This document shows positions 44,195 to 53,506 of a stretch of DNA of 64,000 nucleotides, in pieces; positions within the stretch are counted from its first letter, which is position 1; the number at the start of each line of letters is the position of its first letter. Below the pieces are notes generated by a model, which did no database searches, was not told where the DNA came from, and worked only from the letters and a program-made list of their open reading frames with translations. This DNA is from Planctomonas sp. JC2975. GTDB lineage: Bacteria > Actinomycetota > Actinomycetes > Actinomycetales > Microbacteriaceae. Where the stretch lies: assembly GCF_012985205.1 (NCBI RefSeq), contig NZ_JABEKS010000001.1, forward strand, positions 2,232,001-2,296,000, written 5' to 3'. A program made the position numbers and the translations under genes.

Positions 44195-45535
44195 TTACTC
44201 CGCCGCCACCGTCGGCTCTGCGAGCACCCTGGTGAGCACCGGACGAGTGGCCAGCAGCCCGAGCCACACCACCAGGATGCCGCCCGCGATGCTCACGGCG
44301 ATGATCAGCAGCGACACGGGGGCGAGCACGAGGGCGATCCCGGCGAGCGGCAGCACGACGACGACGGCGACGACGGCGGATCCGATGGTCACGATGCGCA
44401 ACGGCGACAGCACGGCGCGGACGCGGGCTCCGTTCATGGTCTTCACCGGCATCCCGAGGCGGTCGAGGCTGACGTACAGGTCGCGGCGGTCCAAGATCGC
44501 GGAGGCCTGACTCACGCCCACCGAGCACGCCACCATGAGGAACGAGATCGCCAGCGTGATGAAGACGCCCGTGCGGATGTCGCCCATCAGCACGGCCTGG
44601 TCGTGCGGCATGCGGTCCGCGCTCACGGCTCCGACCATGGCGAGCGCCGTTCCAGCGAACACAGCGATGAAGCACGTCATCGACACCCCTGCCACCTGCC
44701 GCCAGGCCGCCTTCGGCGACTCCAGCACGGAGCGCGCGGCGATGAGCCGCTGAGCGGTCGTGGCGTGACGCAGCCCCGACTGGGCGAACTTGCGGATCAC
44801 GAACGGGCCGACGAGCCCCAACACCGCGTTCGCCGCAACGAACGCCGCGGCCAGCACGAGGATGACCGTGAGCACCCCGCCCAGCAGGCTCTGGTTGGCG
44901 ACGCAGAAGATCACGGCCGCCAGGATCACTGCGCCGATCACGACGCGGATCCACCGCGGCCGGGGCGCCGTCTGCCGGGTGCGGACCCCGAGCGGCGACA
45001 CGATCACGCCGCGCAGTCCGATGGCAGCGCTGATGCCGGCGAGCAGGCCGACGCCCACGATGACGGCGAGCACGATGAGCGGATCGAGCAGCAGCGCGAA
45101 CGCGCCGATCGGCTGCCCCCGGAACGGGATGAGTCCGACGAGCGGGGTGAGCACGAGATAGAGCACGGTGCCGCCGATAGCCCCGACGACCGCGAGCACG
45201 ATGGATTCGAGCACGGTGAGCCTCGCGACGAACGCGGTGGTCGCGCCGAGCAGGCGCAGGGTCGCGAGCCGGTCGTCCCTCCGACGCGCCGAGAGCCGCG
45301 CGGCAGCCCCGCCGAGCGAGGCCAGCGGCACCAGGAGCAGAGCGGACGCGAAGATCGCCAGTACCTGGTACGTGAAGCCCATCTCGTCGTGCCAGCGGAA
45401 GAACGACATGGCACCGGCGAGCGTCATGAGCAGCAGCGCTGTCGCGATGCTGAAGGCCACGATCGGCAACAGCAGCGCTGAGCGACCGGATGCCCCTGGC
45501 CGCGCCAGCAGGCGGGCGACGGTGAGCGTCTTCAT
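44195..45535 (-). CDS. FtsX-like ABC transporter permease
   Basis: The 446-residue protein has about eight to ten hydrophobic helices and two FtsX-like blocks (for example RRDDRLATLRLLGATTAFVA and RRDLYVSLDRLGMPVKTMNG, each followed by helices). This pattern fits MacB/LolC-type mechanotransmitting permeases of antimicrobial-peptide or lipoprotein transporters, and it lacks a periplasmic MacB core domain. Its ATG overlaps the ATPase stop in ATGA, so the pair forms one transporter. The substrate is unknown. Confidence 0.88.
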   Translation of the reverse strand: MKTLTVARLLARPGASGRSALLLPIVAFSIATALLLMTLAGAMSFFRWHDEMGFTYQVLAIFASALLLVPLASLGGAAARLSARRRDDRLATLRLLGATTAFVARLTVLESIVLAVVGAIGGTVLYLVLTPLVGLIPFRGQPIGAFALLLDPLIVLAVIVGVGLLAGISAAIGLRGVIVSPLGVRTRQTAPRPRWIRVVIGAVILAAVIFCVANQSLLGGVLTVILVLAAAFVAANAVLGLVGPFVIRKFAQSGLRHATTAQRLIAARSVLESPKAAWRQVAGVSMTCFIAVFAGTALAMVGAVSADRMPHDQAVLMGDIRTGVFITLAISFLMVACSVGVSQASAILDRRDLYVSLDRLGMPVKTMNGARVRAVLSPLRIVTIGSAVVAVVVVLPLAGIALVLAPVSLLIIAVSIAGGILVVWLGLLATRPVLTRVLAEPTVAAE

Positions 45536-46272
45536 CGACCGTCCTCCGTGACTCGCTGCGCGGTCTCGACGTAGTCCATTCCGGCCACCTTCGACCTCGT
45601 CTCGACGATGAGGCCGTCGCGGAGCCGCACCACGCGACTGCAGCGGGCGGCAACGCCCTCGTCGTGCGTGACGACGACGAGCGTGCGACCGCGGCCTGTG
45701 GTCGAGCCGATGAGGGCATCCATCACCTCGGACGACGTCGCGGAGTCGAGCGCGCCCGTCGGCTCGTCCGCGAAGACCACGAGAGGTTCGATCACCTGCG
45801 CGCGTGCGACGGCGACGCGCTGGGCCTGTCCTCCTGAGAGCTGTCCGATGCGACGCTGCTCGAGGCCCGCCAGGCCGAGCGCCGCGAGCCACTGGGCCGC
45901 GCGCTGCTCCGCCTCCGCGCGCGGCACGCCTCGCAGCATCAGCGGGAGGGCCGCGTTCTCGATGGCTGTCAGCTCCGGGATCAGCAGTCCCTGCTGGAAG
46001 ACGAACCCGAACGACTCCCTGCGCAGAGCCGACCGGCCGCTGTCGCCCAGCTCACCGACGGACACCGCGCCCGTCGGGCCGTGCAGGGCGACCCATCCGC
46101 TGTCGGGCGTGAGGATGCCGGCCAGCACGTGCAGGAGCGTCGACTTGCCCGATCCGGATGCGCCCATGATCGCCAGTGCCTCCCCGGCGTGCACGTCGAG
46201 CGTGACCCCTGCGAGCGCGTGGGTGTCACCGTAGGACTTGGTCAGGGCCGAAGCCTCGAGAATCACGGTCAT
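45532..46272 (-). CDS. ABC transporter ATP-binding protein (LolD/MacB type)
   Basis: The 246-residue ATPase has Walker A GASGSGKST at about residues 36-44, the Q-loop VFQQGLL, the signature LSGGQAQRVAVARA, Walker B VVFADEPTGALD, and the switch histidine in VVVTHDEG. The EPTGALD motif is typical of the LolD/MacB subfamily that works with FtsX-like permeases. It is the first gene of the pair with 44195-45535. Confidence 0.93.
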   Translation of the reverse strand: MTVILEASALTKSYGDTHALAGVTLDVHAGEALAIMGASGSGKSTLLHVLAGILTPDSGWVALHGPTGAVSVGELGDSGRSALRRESFGFVFQQGLLIPELTAIENAALPLMLRGVPRAEAEQRAAQWLAALGLAGLEQRRIGQLSGGQAQRVAVARAQVIEPLVVFADEPTGALDSATSSEVMDALIGSTTGRGRTLVVVTHDEGVAARCSRVVRLRDGLIVETRSKVAGMDYVETAQRVTEDGR

Positions 46273-46399
46273 GCGTCCAGCCTCCCCCGCGCCTTCACGC
46301 TGCGCGTCAGGCGTGGGGTTGATACCGGCGGGAAGGGCATCCGTCGAGCGGATGAGGCATCAGGAGACCGAAGGTGGAGTCGCGCACCGCTGGTCGAGC

Positions 46400-47410
46400 T
46401 CAGTCGGCGACAGGCACCAGGCACGTGGGCGAGCCGGTCTGCACGGTCGTCTCGAGAACGGGCATCCCGTCGTCGAGCCGGAACACGGCGATGTCCTCGC
46501 TCAGCTGGTTGGCGACGTAGAGTCGGTCGTCGACCTGGAGGTGATGACGGGGCCAGTTGCCGCCGCAGGAGACCTGCGCGACCGGATCAAGGCGGGCACC
46601 AGCATCCGTCACCTCGAGCACGGCGACGACATTCGCGCTGCGCACCGTGACGTGCACGTGCCGATCGCCGTCGAACGAGATGTGCGCGGCAGCGTTGCCG
46701 TTGCGGTCATGCGGAAGCACCGCCGGAACCACGGATGTCACCCCCAGCGTCTCCGGATCGAGCACAGCCACCTCGATGGAGTACTCCGTCACGACGTAGA
46801 CGTGACCGCTGGGATGCCGCACCATGTGCCGCGGACCGCTGCCGAACGGCAGCACCGTCTCGGCGACGGGAACGAGCTCCGCACCCTCTGCGCGCCAGAC
46901 GCGAACAGTGTCGTGACCGAGATCCGTGGTGAGGATGCGTCCGTCGGGGAGGAACATCGACGAATGCGCGCGGCTCGGCCGCGGCTCCTCGGCGATGTCG
47001 CGATACGGATCGACCGATGCCGGCACCTCCGTCTGTCCCACGATGACGCCGGTGCGGTCGAGCTCGTAGACGAGGACGCGTCCGTCGCCCCAGCAGGTCG
47101 CCACCGCGTACCGCCCGTGCGGCGCCACGGCGACGTGGCACACCGCCTCGCCGGCCGGCCAGGCGTCTCCGAGCGGCGCGAGCTCGCCGGAATCCGTCAC
47201 CCGGAAGGCCGCGATGCGACGTGCGAACTCCTCGACGACGTAGACGACGGGCAGCGTCGGATGCGTTGCGACGAACGACGGCGAGTCGACCGTTGCGGCG
47301 GTGCGGATACCCGCGATCGCCCCGTCGTCCGCGAGCGCGACGCGCGCGATTCCGCGGCCGTGACCGCCGGAATCCGCCGTGTACGTTCCGAGCCAGAGCG
47401 AAGTCGTCAT
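46400..47410 (-). CDS. Lactonase family protein, YbhE-type beta-propeller (6-phosphogluconolactonase-like)
   Basis: This 336-residue seven-bladed beta-propeller of the Lactonase family starts TTSLWLGTYTADSGGHGRGI. It contains the family segments FVATHPTLPVVYVVEE, RAHSSMFLPDGR, TDLGHDTVRVW, GSGPRHMVRHPSGHVYVVTE and GGNWPRHHLQVDDRLYVANQ. Family members hydrolyse 6-phosphogluconolactone or other lactones, but individual specificity is uncertain. It follows the response regulator gene by 65 bp on the same strand. Confidence 0.88.
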   Translation of the reverse strand: MTTSLWLGTYTADSGGHGRGIARVALADDGAIAGIRTAATVDSPSFVATHPTLPVVYVVEEFARRIAAFRVTDSGELAPLGDAWPAGEAVCHVAVAPHGRYAVATCWGDGRVLVYELDRTGVIVGQTEVPASVDPYRDIAEEPRPSRAHSSMFLPDGRILTTDLGHDTVRVWRAEGAELVPVAETVLPFGSGPRHMVRHPSGHVYVVTEYSIEVAVLDPETLGVTSVVPAVLPHDRNGNAAAHISFDGDRHVHVTVRSANVVAVLEVTDAGARLDPVAQVSCGGNWPRHHLQVDDRLYVANQLSEDIAVFRLDDGMPVLETTVQTGSPTCLVPVAD

Positions 47411-47475
47411 GTCTCCAGTGTGCCGGACCGGCCGAGCTATCGGGCCGCGCGCGGTCCCGCAGTCGCGTCAGGCTC

Positions 47476-48156
47476 TCAGCCGCCGAGGAGCCCCCGACGG
47501 AACCCTTCGGCGACGGCGGACGCCCTGTCGCTCACGCCGAGCTTCGCGTAGACGCTGAGCAGGTGCGTCTTCACTGTGCCCTCACTGAGGTGCAGACGGG
47601 CACCTGCGGCACGGTTCGTCGCACCTTCGGCCACCAGTGCGAGCACCTCGAGCTCCCGCGGGGTCAGCACCCCGGCATCCGCGGTGCGCACCCGACCCAC
47701 GAGGCGCGAGGCGACGGATGGCGCGAGCACCGCGTGTCCCGCGACCGCGGCGCGCAGGGCCCTGAGCAGCTCCTCTCGGGGCGCATCCTTCAGCAGGTAT
47801 CCGGTGGCGCCGGCCTCGATGGCCGGCAGTACGTCGGCATCCGAGTCGAACGTCGTCAGCACGACGACCCGGCTCGGGATGCCCAGCCTCGCAAGCTCAC
47901 GGATCGCCGCGACCCCGTCGGTGCCCGGCATCCGCAGGTCCATGAGCACGACGTCGGGCGCGAGCATGCGTGCTTGCGCGACGGCCTCCGCGCCGTCGGA
48001 TGCCTCGCCGACCACCTCGACGTCGGGCGCGGAGGCGACCATCCCCACGATCCCGTCCCTCACGACCGGATGGTCGTCGACCACGAGCAACCGGATCGCG
48101 GTCGCTGACTCCTCGACGCCGGCACCGGATGCTTCGGCACCCGCCCCGCCGCTCAC
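47476..48156 (-). CDS. NarL/FixJ-type response regulator
   Basis: The 226-residue protein has a receiver domain (LLVVDDHPVVRDG; phospho-acceptor about Asp73 in VVLMDLRMPG) and a C-terminal LuxR-type HTH (TPRELEVLALVAEGATNRAA and GTVKTHLLSVYAKLGVSDR). The GTG start overlaps the histidine-kinase stop in GTGA, so the two are a cognate pair. The signal sensed is unknown, but the kinase is preceded by a small membrane-protein gene that may be part of the same system. Confidence 0.95.
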   Translation of the reverse strand: MSGGAGAEASGAGVEESATAIRLLVVDDHPVVRDGIVGMVASAPDVEVVGEASDGAEAVAQARMLAPDVVLMDLRMPGTDGVAAIRELARLGIPSRVVVLTTFDSDADVLPAIEAGATGYLLKDAPREELLRALRAAVAGHAVLAPSVASRLVGRVRTADAGVLTPRELEVLALVAEGATNRAAGARLHLSEGTVKTHLLSVYAKLGVSDRASAVAEGFRRGLLGG

Positions 48157-49271
48157 GCCGGCACCTGCGCCCGCACCGCCGTGCCGTGCCCGGGGCGGGA
48201 CTCGACGACGAACGCGCCCGCGACGGACTCGATGCGCTCCTGCATGGCGACGAGCCCGTAGCCGCCCGATTCCGGATCCATCTCGCGCCGCTGCCCCTCA
48301 CCGGGATCGAAGCCGCATCCGTCGTCGCGCACCTCGAGCCTCGAGCCGTTGGAATCCGAGCGCAGCGTGAGCACGACTCTGCGTGCCGACGCGTGGCGTT
48401 CGACGTTCGCGAGCGCCTCCTGGGCGGTACGCAGAAGTGCGACCTCGGCATCGGTCCGAAGACCCGAAGCGTCACCGTGAGTGCTGACATCCACCTGGAT
48501 TCCGGTGCGAGCGGTCCAGACGCGCGCCACGTTCCGCAGCGCATCCGGCAGCCGAACGGCGTCGAGCGCCGCGGGACGCAGGGCGTTCACGGAGCGCCGA
48601 GCCTCGGCGAGGCCGTCACGGGCGAGGGTGAGGGCCGCGTCGGTGTGACGACGTCTGCCTTCGTCATCCGTCGCCTCCTCGCCCGCCTGAAGCTGTGTGA
48701 CGATGCCCGCGAACCGCTGGGCGAGCGTGTCGTGGATCTCGCGTGCGAGCCTGGCCCGCTCGCTCTCGGTAGCAGCCTCCTGCAGCCGCTTCTCGCCGAG
48801 CCTGAGCCCGACGGAGAGCCCGCACATGACGACGACGTTGAGGGCGATGACGCCGACTCTTCCGACGAGTCCCGCCGGATCGTTGCCGAAGCTCGATGCC
48901 TGCGCGACCCCTGCGACCACCGCCGTCGCACCCACCGCGAGAAGTTCCCACGGCCACTCGAACAGCGAGTACGCGAAGGAGAACGTCGCGATCGTCAGGA
49001 ACCCGAACCAGCCGCTGAGCAGGACGAGCGCGAAGTTGAGGGCGAGCATGCCCACCATGAACACGACGATCCCGGCAGGATGGACCCGCCACGGTGTCGG
49101 CAGGGTGCGCATGACCAGCACCCAGATGGCCGTCGCTGCGCACAGCACGAGGGTCGGGATCAGGCGGTCCGGTTGTCCGCGCTCCACGATGATCGTGGCG
49201 ATCACGAGGAGCCCTAGAACCACGTAGGGCTCGATCGCGAGCACTTTTCGCCAGCGAGGGTCGGGCAGCAC
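48153..49271 (-). CDS. DesK/LiaS-type sensor histidine kinase
   Basis: This 372-residue protein has about five to six transmembrane helices in the first 155 residues. A HisKA_3 dimerisation segment follows with His180 in LAREIHDTLAQRFAG. The HATPase domain includes TAQEALANVERHASA, VRDDGCGFDPG and GGYGLVAMQERI. It belongs to the membrane-sensing DesK/LiaS group. The GTG start at 49271 lies 10 bp after a membrane-protein gene. It is coupled to its response regulator. Confidence 0.94.
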   Translation of the reverse strand: MLPDPRWRKVLAIEPYVVLGLLVIATIIVERGQPDRLIPTLVLCAATAIWVLVMRTLPTPWRVHPAGIVVFMVGMLALNFALVLLSGWFGFLTIATFSFAYSLFEWPWELLAVGATAVVAGVAQASSFGNDPAGLVGRVGVIALNVVVMCGLSVGLRLGEKRLQEAATESERARLAREIHDTLAQRFAGIVTQLQAGEEATDDEGRRRHTDAALTLARDGLAEARRSVNALRPAALDAVRLPDALRNVARVWTARTGIQVDVSTHGDASGLRTDAEVALLRTAQEALANVERHASARRVVLTLRSDSNGSRLEVRDDGCGFDPGEGQRREMDPESGGYGLVAMQERIESVAGAFVVESRPGHGTAVRAQVPA

Positions 49272-49281
49272 GCTGACGACC

Positions 49282-49710
49282 CTACGCCTCGCGGCGGGAG
49301 AGGGCGGCCGTGCGCGGGAGGAAGAGCAGGATGACGGCCGGCAGCAGAATCGCGCCGCACAGACCCTGCTCGATGCGCACCCATCCCGGCAGGAAGCCCG
49401 GAATGGACACGATCACGATGATGGCGGCGAGCACGACCGGCGTGATGATCCGGAGCCGGATCAGCGCCGAACGCGATCCCCGCGTGGCACGCGCCATGAT
49501 GGCCAGCAGCACGGCCGCGCTGCCGAGCACGAGGGAGCAGCGGATCCAGACGGCGGGATCCTGGGCGTTCCCGAGCGCGGACAGCACGCCGATCGCCACG
49601 ATCATCGCGGCGCTGACGCCGAAGTACACCGCGAGCAGCGTGCGCACGGGGCGGAGGGCGGCACGCTGTCGACGCGCCTGGTCTGAAGTGGTTTCGACTG
49701 TCTCGGTCAT
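49282..49710 (-). CDS. Conserved hypothetical membrane protein next to the two-component system
   Basis: The 142-residue protein has four hydrophobic helices (LLAVYFGVSAAMIVAIGVLSAL, WIRCSLVLGSAAVLLAIMA, IITPVVLAAIIVIVSIPGF and ICGAILLPAVILLFL-like). The N-terminal tail reads TETVETTSDQARRQRAALRP. No family is recognised. Its stop is 10 bp upstream of the kinase start on the same strand, so it is the first gene of that operon. It may act with the kinase as a co-sensor, but that is inference. Confidence 0.72.
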   Translation of the reverse strand: MTETVETTSDQARRQRAALRPVRTLLAVYFGVSAAMIVAIGVLSALGNAQDPAVWIRCSLVLGSAAVLLAIMARATRGSRSALIRLRIITPVVLAAIIVIVSIPGFLPGWVRIEQGLCGAILLPAVILLFLPRTAALSRREA

Positions 49711-49791
49711 GACTCCAGCGTCGCGACCGGCGCCGCCCAGCGGATCGACCGATCGGCTGGGCTTCGACACCGATCGGTTGGTGCCGCCGGC

Positions 49792-51057
49792 TCAATCCAC
49801 GGTCGCCGCTGTTCCCACGTAACGTCCGGTCGGTCGCAGCCGCAGTGGACGCTGCCCGTACTCGTCGATAGCGTGCGCGATCCATCCGGCGCAGCGCGCG
49901 ACGGCGAAGATCCCTGCGCCGGCATCCGCAGGCATGCCGGCCGCCGTCGTGAGGGCGGCCAGAGCCAGATCGACATTCGGATGCCGCCCCGTGCGCTCCC
50001 GCACCTCCTCCGCGAGCCGATCCACGGCATCGATCACGCGTGGACCGCCGTTCAGTTCTGCGACCAGCGGAAGCAGGATGCGTGCCCGCGCGTCGATCCC
50101 GGGGTAGAGGGGCTGCCCGAACCCGGGCGCCGGGCGACCGCTGCGGGCGAGCGTGCGGGCGAGGGCGGTGCCGGCATCCGCTCCGTCGAGCACGAGGCCG
50201 ATCAGCTCGGAAGCCGATCCGCTCGCGTTTCCGTGCAACGCCGAGTCGAGCGCACCGAGTCCGCTCGACACCACCGCGTACGGCGTCGCCCGAGCGGATG
50301 CCGCGGCCCGCGCCGCGAGCGTCGACACCGCAAGATCGTGGTCCACGAGGAGCACGAGCGCCGCGCTCAGCACACGCGCCTCGACCTCCGTCGCCGTTCG
50401 CCCCGTGAGCGCGCGCCACAGCAGCTCCGCAAGACGGTCGTGATCCGTCGCAGCTGCCGCCGACGGGTCGCGTGCAGTCGTGAGGGTCGCGACGACTCCG
50501 CCGATGAGGCGCTCGGCCGCCGCGCGCACCGCATCCGCACCGAGGTCGTGGCGGGTCGGATCCAGAGCGCCCAGCACCGGAACGGCGACCTGGATGCGAT
50601 CGAGGGCTGTGGCCTCTGCCGGCAGTGTCGAGACGGCCGCGCGTGCGGCCCGGACGGCAATCGGATCGGTGGCGAACCGCGCACCGGATCCGGGCCCGTC
50701 GGCGGCCTCGGCCGCCGGGCTCCAGATCCACCTCGCGATGTCCTCGTATGAGTGGCCGACGGCCAGGGCCGCGGCAGGGATCCCGCGGAGGTACAGCTCG
50801 CCATCCTCGATGAGCGCGATGTCGGTGTCCAGGACCATGAGCGGCGAGCCCGGCGCCGCTGCATCCGCCGGCCGGACAGGGCCGGCACGGCGGGACGACG
50901 CGAACGCCTCGATCTCCAGCGGGTCGAACGACGATCCGCTCGCGTCGCGGTCGCGAGTGAGGAGTCCGCGAGAGACGTACGCGTAGAGCGTCTGCGGCTT
51001 GACGCCAAGGCGAGCGGCGGCCTGGGCCGCGGTGAGGCGCGGCAGTGCGGCGTCCAT
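49792..51057 (-). CDS. Citrate synthase-like protein fused to an N-terminal helix-turn-helix
   Basis: The 421-residue protein begins with a MerR/excisionase-like HTH (TAAQAAARLGVKPQTLYAYVSRGLL, about residues 9-34). A citrate-synthase domain follows, with the segments GELYLRGIPAAALAVGHSYEDIARW, ALDSALHGNASGSASELIGL and GFGQPLYPGIDARARILLPL. The usual catalytic His of GHAVY is replaced by GQPLY, so activity is doubtful. It is divergent from a full citrate synthase with 80 bp between the starts. A role as a citrate- or acyl-CoA-sensing regulator, or as partner subunit, is likely. Confidence 0.85.
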   Translation of the reverse strand: MDAALPRLTAAQAAARLGVKPQTLYAYVSRGLLTRDRDASGSSFDPLEIEAFASSRRAGPVRPADAAAPGSPLMVLDTDIALIEDGELYLRGIPAAALAVGHSYEDIARWIWSPAAEAADGPGSGARFATDPIAVRAARAAVSTLPAEATALDRIQVAVPVLGALDPTRHDLGADAVRAAAERLIGGVVATLTTARDPSAAAATDHDRLAELLWRALTGRTATEVEARVLSAALVLLVDHDLAVSTLAARAAASARATPYAVVSSGLGALDSALHGNASGSASELIGLVLDGADAGTALARTLARSGRPAPGFGQPLYPGIDARARILLPLVAELNGGPRVIDAVDRLAEEVRERTGRHPNVDLALAALTTAAGMPADAGAGIFAVARCAGWIAHAIDEYGQRPLRLRPTGRYVGTAATVD

Positions 51058-51074
51058 GGTCCCATCATATTGAT

Positions 51075-51103
51075 TTGATCAACGTTGACGGAACAGTGAT
51101 CAA
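51075..51103. promoter_or_regulatory. Paired TGATCAA boxes between the two citrate-synthase genes
   Basis: TGATCAA occurs at 51076-51082 and again at 51097-51103, exactly 21 bp (two helical turns) apart. The first is part of the perfect palindrome TTGATCAA, which is preceded by another TTGAT. The region is AT-rich. It is a good candidate operator for the HTH-citrate synthase that lies on one side. Confidence 0.6.
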
Positions 51104-51137
51104 GTCGCACTCTGGAGACATCAGTAAGGAGTCCGCC

Positions 51138-52496
51138 ATGTCCCCCACCACACCGGGCGCGATCGCGTCGTCCACCTCGAGTCGCCCCGCGGCGACGCCC
51201 GGCCCTGGACCTGCAGCAACCGCATCGGCCACCTCAGCTTCCGCCGCGGTCCGGTCGGGCACCCCCGCCCCCGCAGCCGTGGCGCCTGTCGTCGTTCCGC
51301 GCGGCCTGGCCGGTGTCGTCGTCGCGGAGACGTCGATCGGCGATGTGCTCGGCACCGAGGGTCGGTATCACTACCGCGGCCACGACGCCATCGAGCTGGC
51401 GGCTGCCGGCGACTTCGAGGCAGCCTGGCAGCTGCTGGTGCTCGGCACGCTTCCCGAAGCGGATGCCGCCGCTGCCTTCCGCGATCGCGTCGCCGCCCTG
51501 CGCACGCCGCCCGCTGCGGTGCTGGCGTTCCTGGAGTCCCTGGCCGACCCGCGAGAGCCGTCATCCGTGATCGACCCGCTCCGCGGACTGCAGGCGACGC
51601 TGCCGGTGCTCGCCGCCGTGCGCGATGCCGCGCCGCTGTACGACCTGGATGAGGCGGCCCGCGTCGAGGAGGCGCTCGTGGTGGGCGCGGTGGTGCCCAG
51701 CATCCTGGCGGCATTCCATCGCGCGTCTCGCGGGCTCGACCCGTTCGTCCCTGAGCCGATGCGGCGCACCGAATCGGACCCGCAGAGCGAGGCGGACCGG
51801 CACGGAACGGCACAGGGCGCCGTCGCCGAGTACCTGCGGCTGGTGACGGATCGCGAGCCGGACGAGCGCGCCGTCCACGCCCTGAGCGCCTACCTCGTCG
51901 CCACGCTCGACCACGGATTCAACGCGTCGACGTTCACGACGCGGGTCATCGCATCCACGGGCGCGGACATGGCCTCGTGCATCGTCGGCGGACTGGGAGC
52001 CCTCTCCGGACCGCTGCACGGCGGCGCCCCGAGCCGGGCGCTCGACGCGCTGGACGCCGTGGCAGGCGAGCTGGACGGATCGGTCGACGGATCCAGGGCC
52101 GACGCCATCGAGCGCTATGTGCGCGGCGAGCTCGCGGCCGGACGTCGCCTGATGGGATTCGGCCACGCCGTGTATCGCACCGCGGATCCGCGTTCGCGCC
52201 TCCTGCGGCGGATCGCGCTCGACTTCGGCGGCCCTCGGGTGGAGCTCGCGGTCGAGTACGAGCAGACGGCGGAGCGCCTTCTCGCTCAGCACAAGCCGGG
52301 CCGCGACCTGCACACGAACGTGGAGTTCTACGCGGCGGTCGTGCTCGAGCAGTGCGGGATCCCGCGCGAGATGTTCACGCCGACGTTCGCGATGGCGCGC
52401 GTCATCGGATGGACGGCCCACGTGCTCGAGCAGGCACGGGACCGCAAGATCATCCGCCCCTCGTCGCGCTACGCGCCTGCGACCTCGGCACCCTGA
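51138..52496 (+). CDS. Citrate synthase / 2-methylcitrate synthase family enzyme
   Basis: The 452-residue protein has a Pro/Ala/Ser-rich N-terminal lead of about 60 residues. The synthase fold follows with GRYHYRGHDAIELAAAGDFE, LHGGAPSRALDALD and the catalytic GFGHAVYRTADPRS, ending IGWTAHVLEQARDRKIIRP. The His/His/Asp set appears intact, so it is probably active with oxaloacetate and acetyl- or propionyl-CoA. The ATG at 51138 is preceded by AAGGAG. It is divergent from the HTH-fused paralogue that may regulate or pair with it. Confidence 0.9.
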   Translation: MSPTTPGAIASSTSSRPAATPGPGPAATASATSASAAVRSGTPAPAAVAPVVVPRGLAGVVVAETSIGDVLGTEGRYHYRGHDAIELAAAGDFEAAWQLLVLGTLPEADAAAAFRDRVAALRTPPAAVLAFLESLADPREPSSVIDPLRGLQATLPVLAAVRDAAPLYDLDEAARVEEALVVGAVVPSILAAFHRASRGLDPFVPEPMRRTESDPQSEADRHGTAQGAVAEYLRLVTDREPDERAVHALSAYLVATLDHGFNASTFTTRVIASTGADMASCIVGGLGALSGPLHGGAPSRALDALDAVAGELDGSVDGSRADAIERYVRGELAAGRRLMGFGHAVYRTADPRSRLLRRIALDFGGPRVELAVEYEQTAERLLAQHKPGRDLHTNVEFYAAVVLEQCGIPREMFTPTFAMARVIGWTAHVLEQARDRKIIRPSSRYAPATSAP

Positions 52497-52521
52497 GGGA
52501 TCACGACGGCCGAGACCCGGG

Positions 52522-53370
52522 TCACCCCACGTGTCGGAACAGGCGGTTGCCCGCGGCGGTCAAGGCGGCTCCGGCCGCCACGATCCCGAAGCTCCCGCCG
52601 ATGTACGCCACCTCGAGGTGACGCCCGTGCTGCTCGGTCGTGGCGTAGATCACCACGAACGCGATGAGGGACACCAGTGCGCTGATGCCGGCGATCCACC
52701 AGAGCGGCTGGAGTCCCCTGCACGATCGCGTCACGGGTGGAACGCCCCAGGCAACGAGGACGGCGCCTCCGAGGCATCCGCATGCCGCTACGAGCAAGTA
52801 CGCTGCGACGACGTCACTGGGTCTGTGCCACTGACTGATGAGCGCGAGCACTCCCGTCAGCACGGCGAATCCGCCACCCAGCACAGCGGCCAGATGGCGC
52901 CATTGCGGTGCGGTGACCAGGAAGACCGCGAACGCAGCAGCCGCCGCGACCGTCGTATGCCCTGACGGGAATGAATTGTCGAAGACGTTCGTCGCGCCGG
53001 TCTCCGGACGGCTGAGGAACAGGTACTTGGAGAGCTCGGCCAGAGCCGTCGCGGCGCCGACGGCGACCACCGCGACCACGAGATGCCGGTAGCGGCGGCC
53101 GATCAGGGCGATCACCACGGTCAGCACCGCACCGAGCCCCAGCGCGAGATACGGCTCGATCGTGAGGAACGCCTCAGAGACGGCGACGAACCCGCTGTGC
53201 TGATCCGCAGCGCCGTTGAAGGCCCGCTCGTCCACGATCTGTCCCGTGTATGTGCGCACGAAGAACAGGTACACGGCGACGAACGCCGCGATCAGCCCGG
53301 CCGCGCACCACAAGAAGGTGCTGATGCGTGGCGTGCGGTTCACGGGTCCAATCCTCGTATCGCGACTCAT
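52522..53370 (-). CDS. PAP2-family membrane phosphatase
   Basis: The 282-residue integral membrane phosphatase has about six to eight helices. The three PAP2 motifs are present: KYLFLSRPETGA, NSFPSGHTTVAAAAAFAVF and SQWHRPSDVVAAYLLVA. The reaction is dephosphorylation of lipid phosphates such as undecaprenyl pyrophosphate or phosphatidic acid. It is convergent with the citrate synthase gene and stands alone. Confidence 0.9.
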   Translation of the reverse strand: MSRDTRIGPVNRTPRISTFLWCAAGLIAAFVAVYLFFVRTYTGQIVDERAFNGAADQHSGFVAVSEAFLTIEPYLALGLGAVLTVVIALIGRRYRHLVVAVVAVGAATALAELSKYLFLSRPETGATNVFDNSFPSGHTTVAAAAAFAVFLVTAPQWRHLAAVLGGGFAVLTGVLALISQWHRPSDVVAAYLLVAACGCLGGAVLVAWGVPPVTRSCRGLQPLWWIAGISALVSLIAFVVIYATTEQHGRHLEVAYIGGSFGIVAAGAALTAAGNRLFRHVG

Positions 53371-53506
53371 GGGCGGGCTGGGAACGGCCTCCGACTGGCG
53401 TGGCGGCGATGACGGCCGAGCCGAGCGGATGCCGGCTCCGGCTCTGCAGACCGTCCGGTGATCCGCGCAGCAAGAGTGCAGCCGGCCGCCTCAGCCGACC
53501 AGTCTC

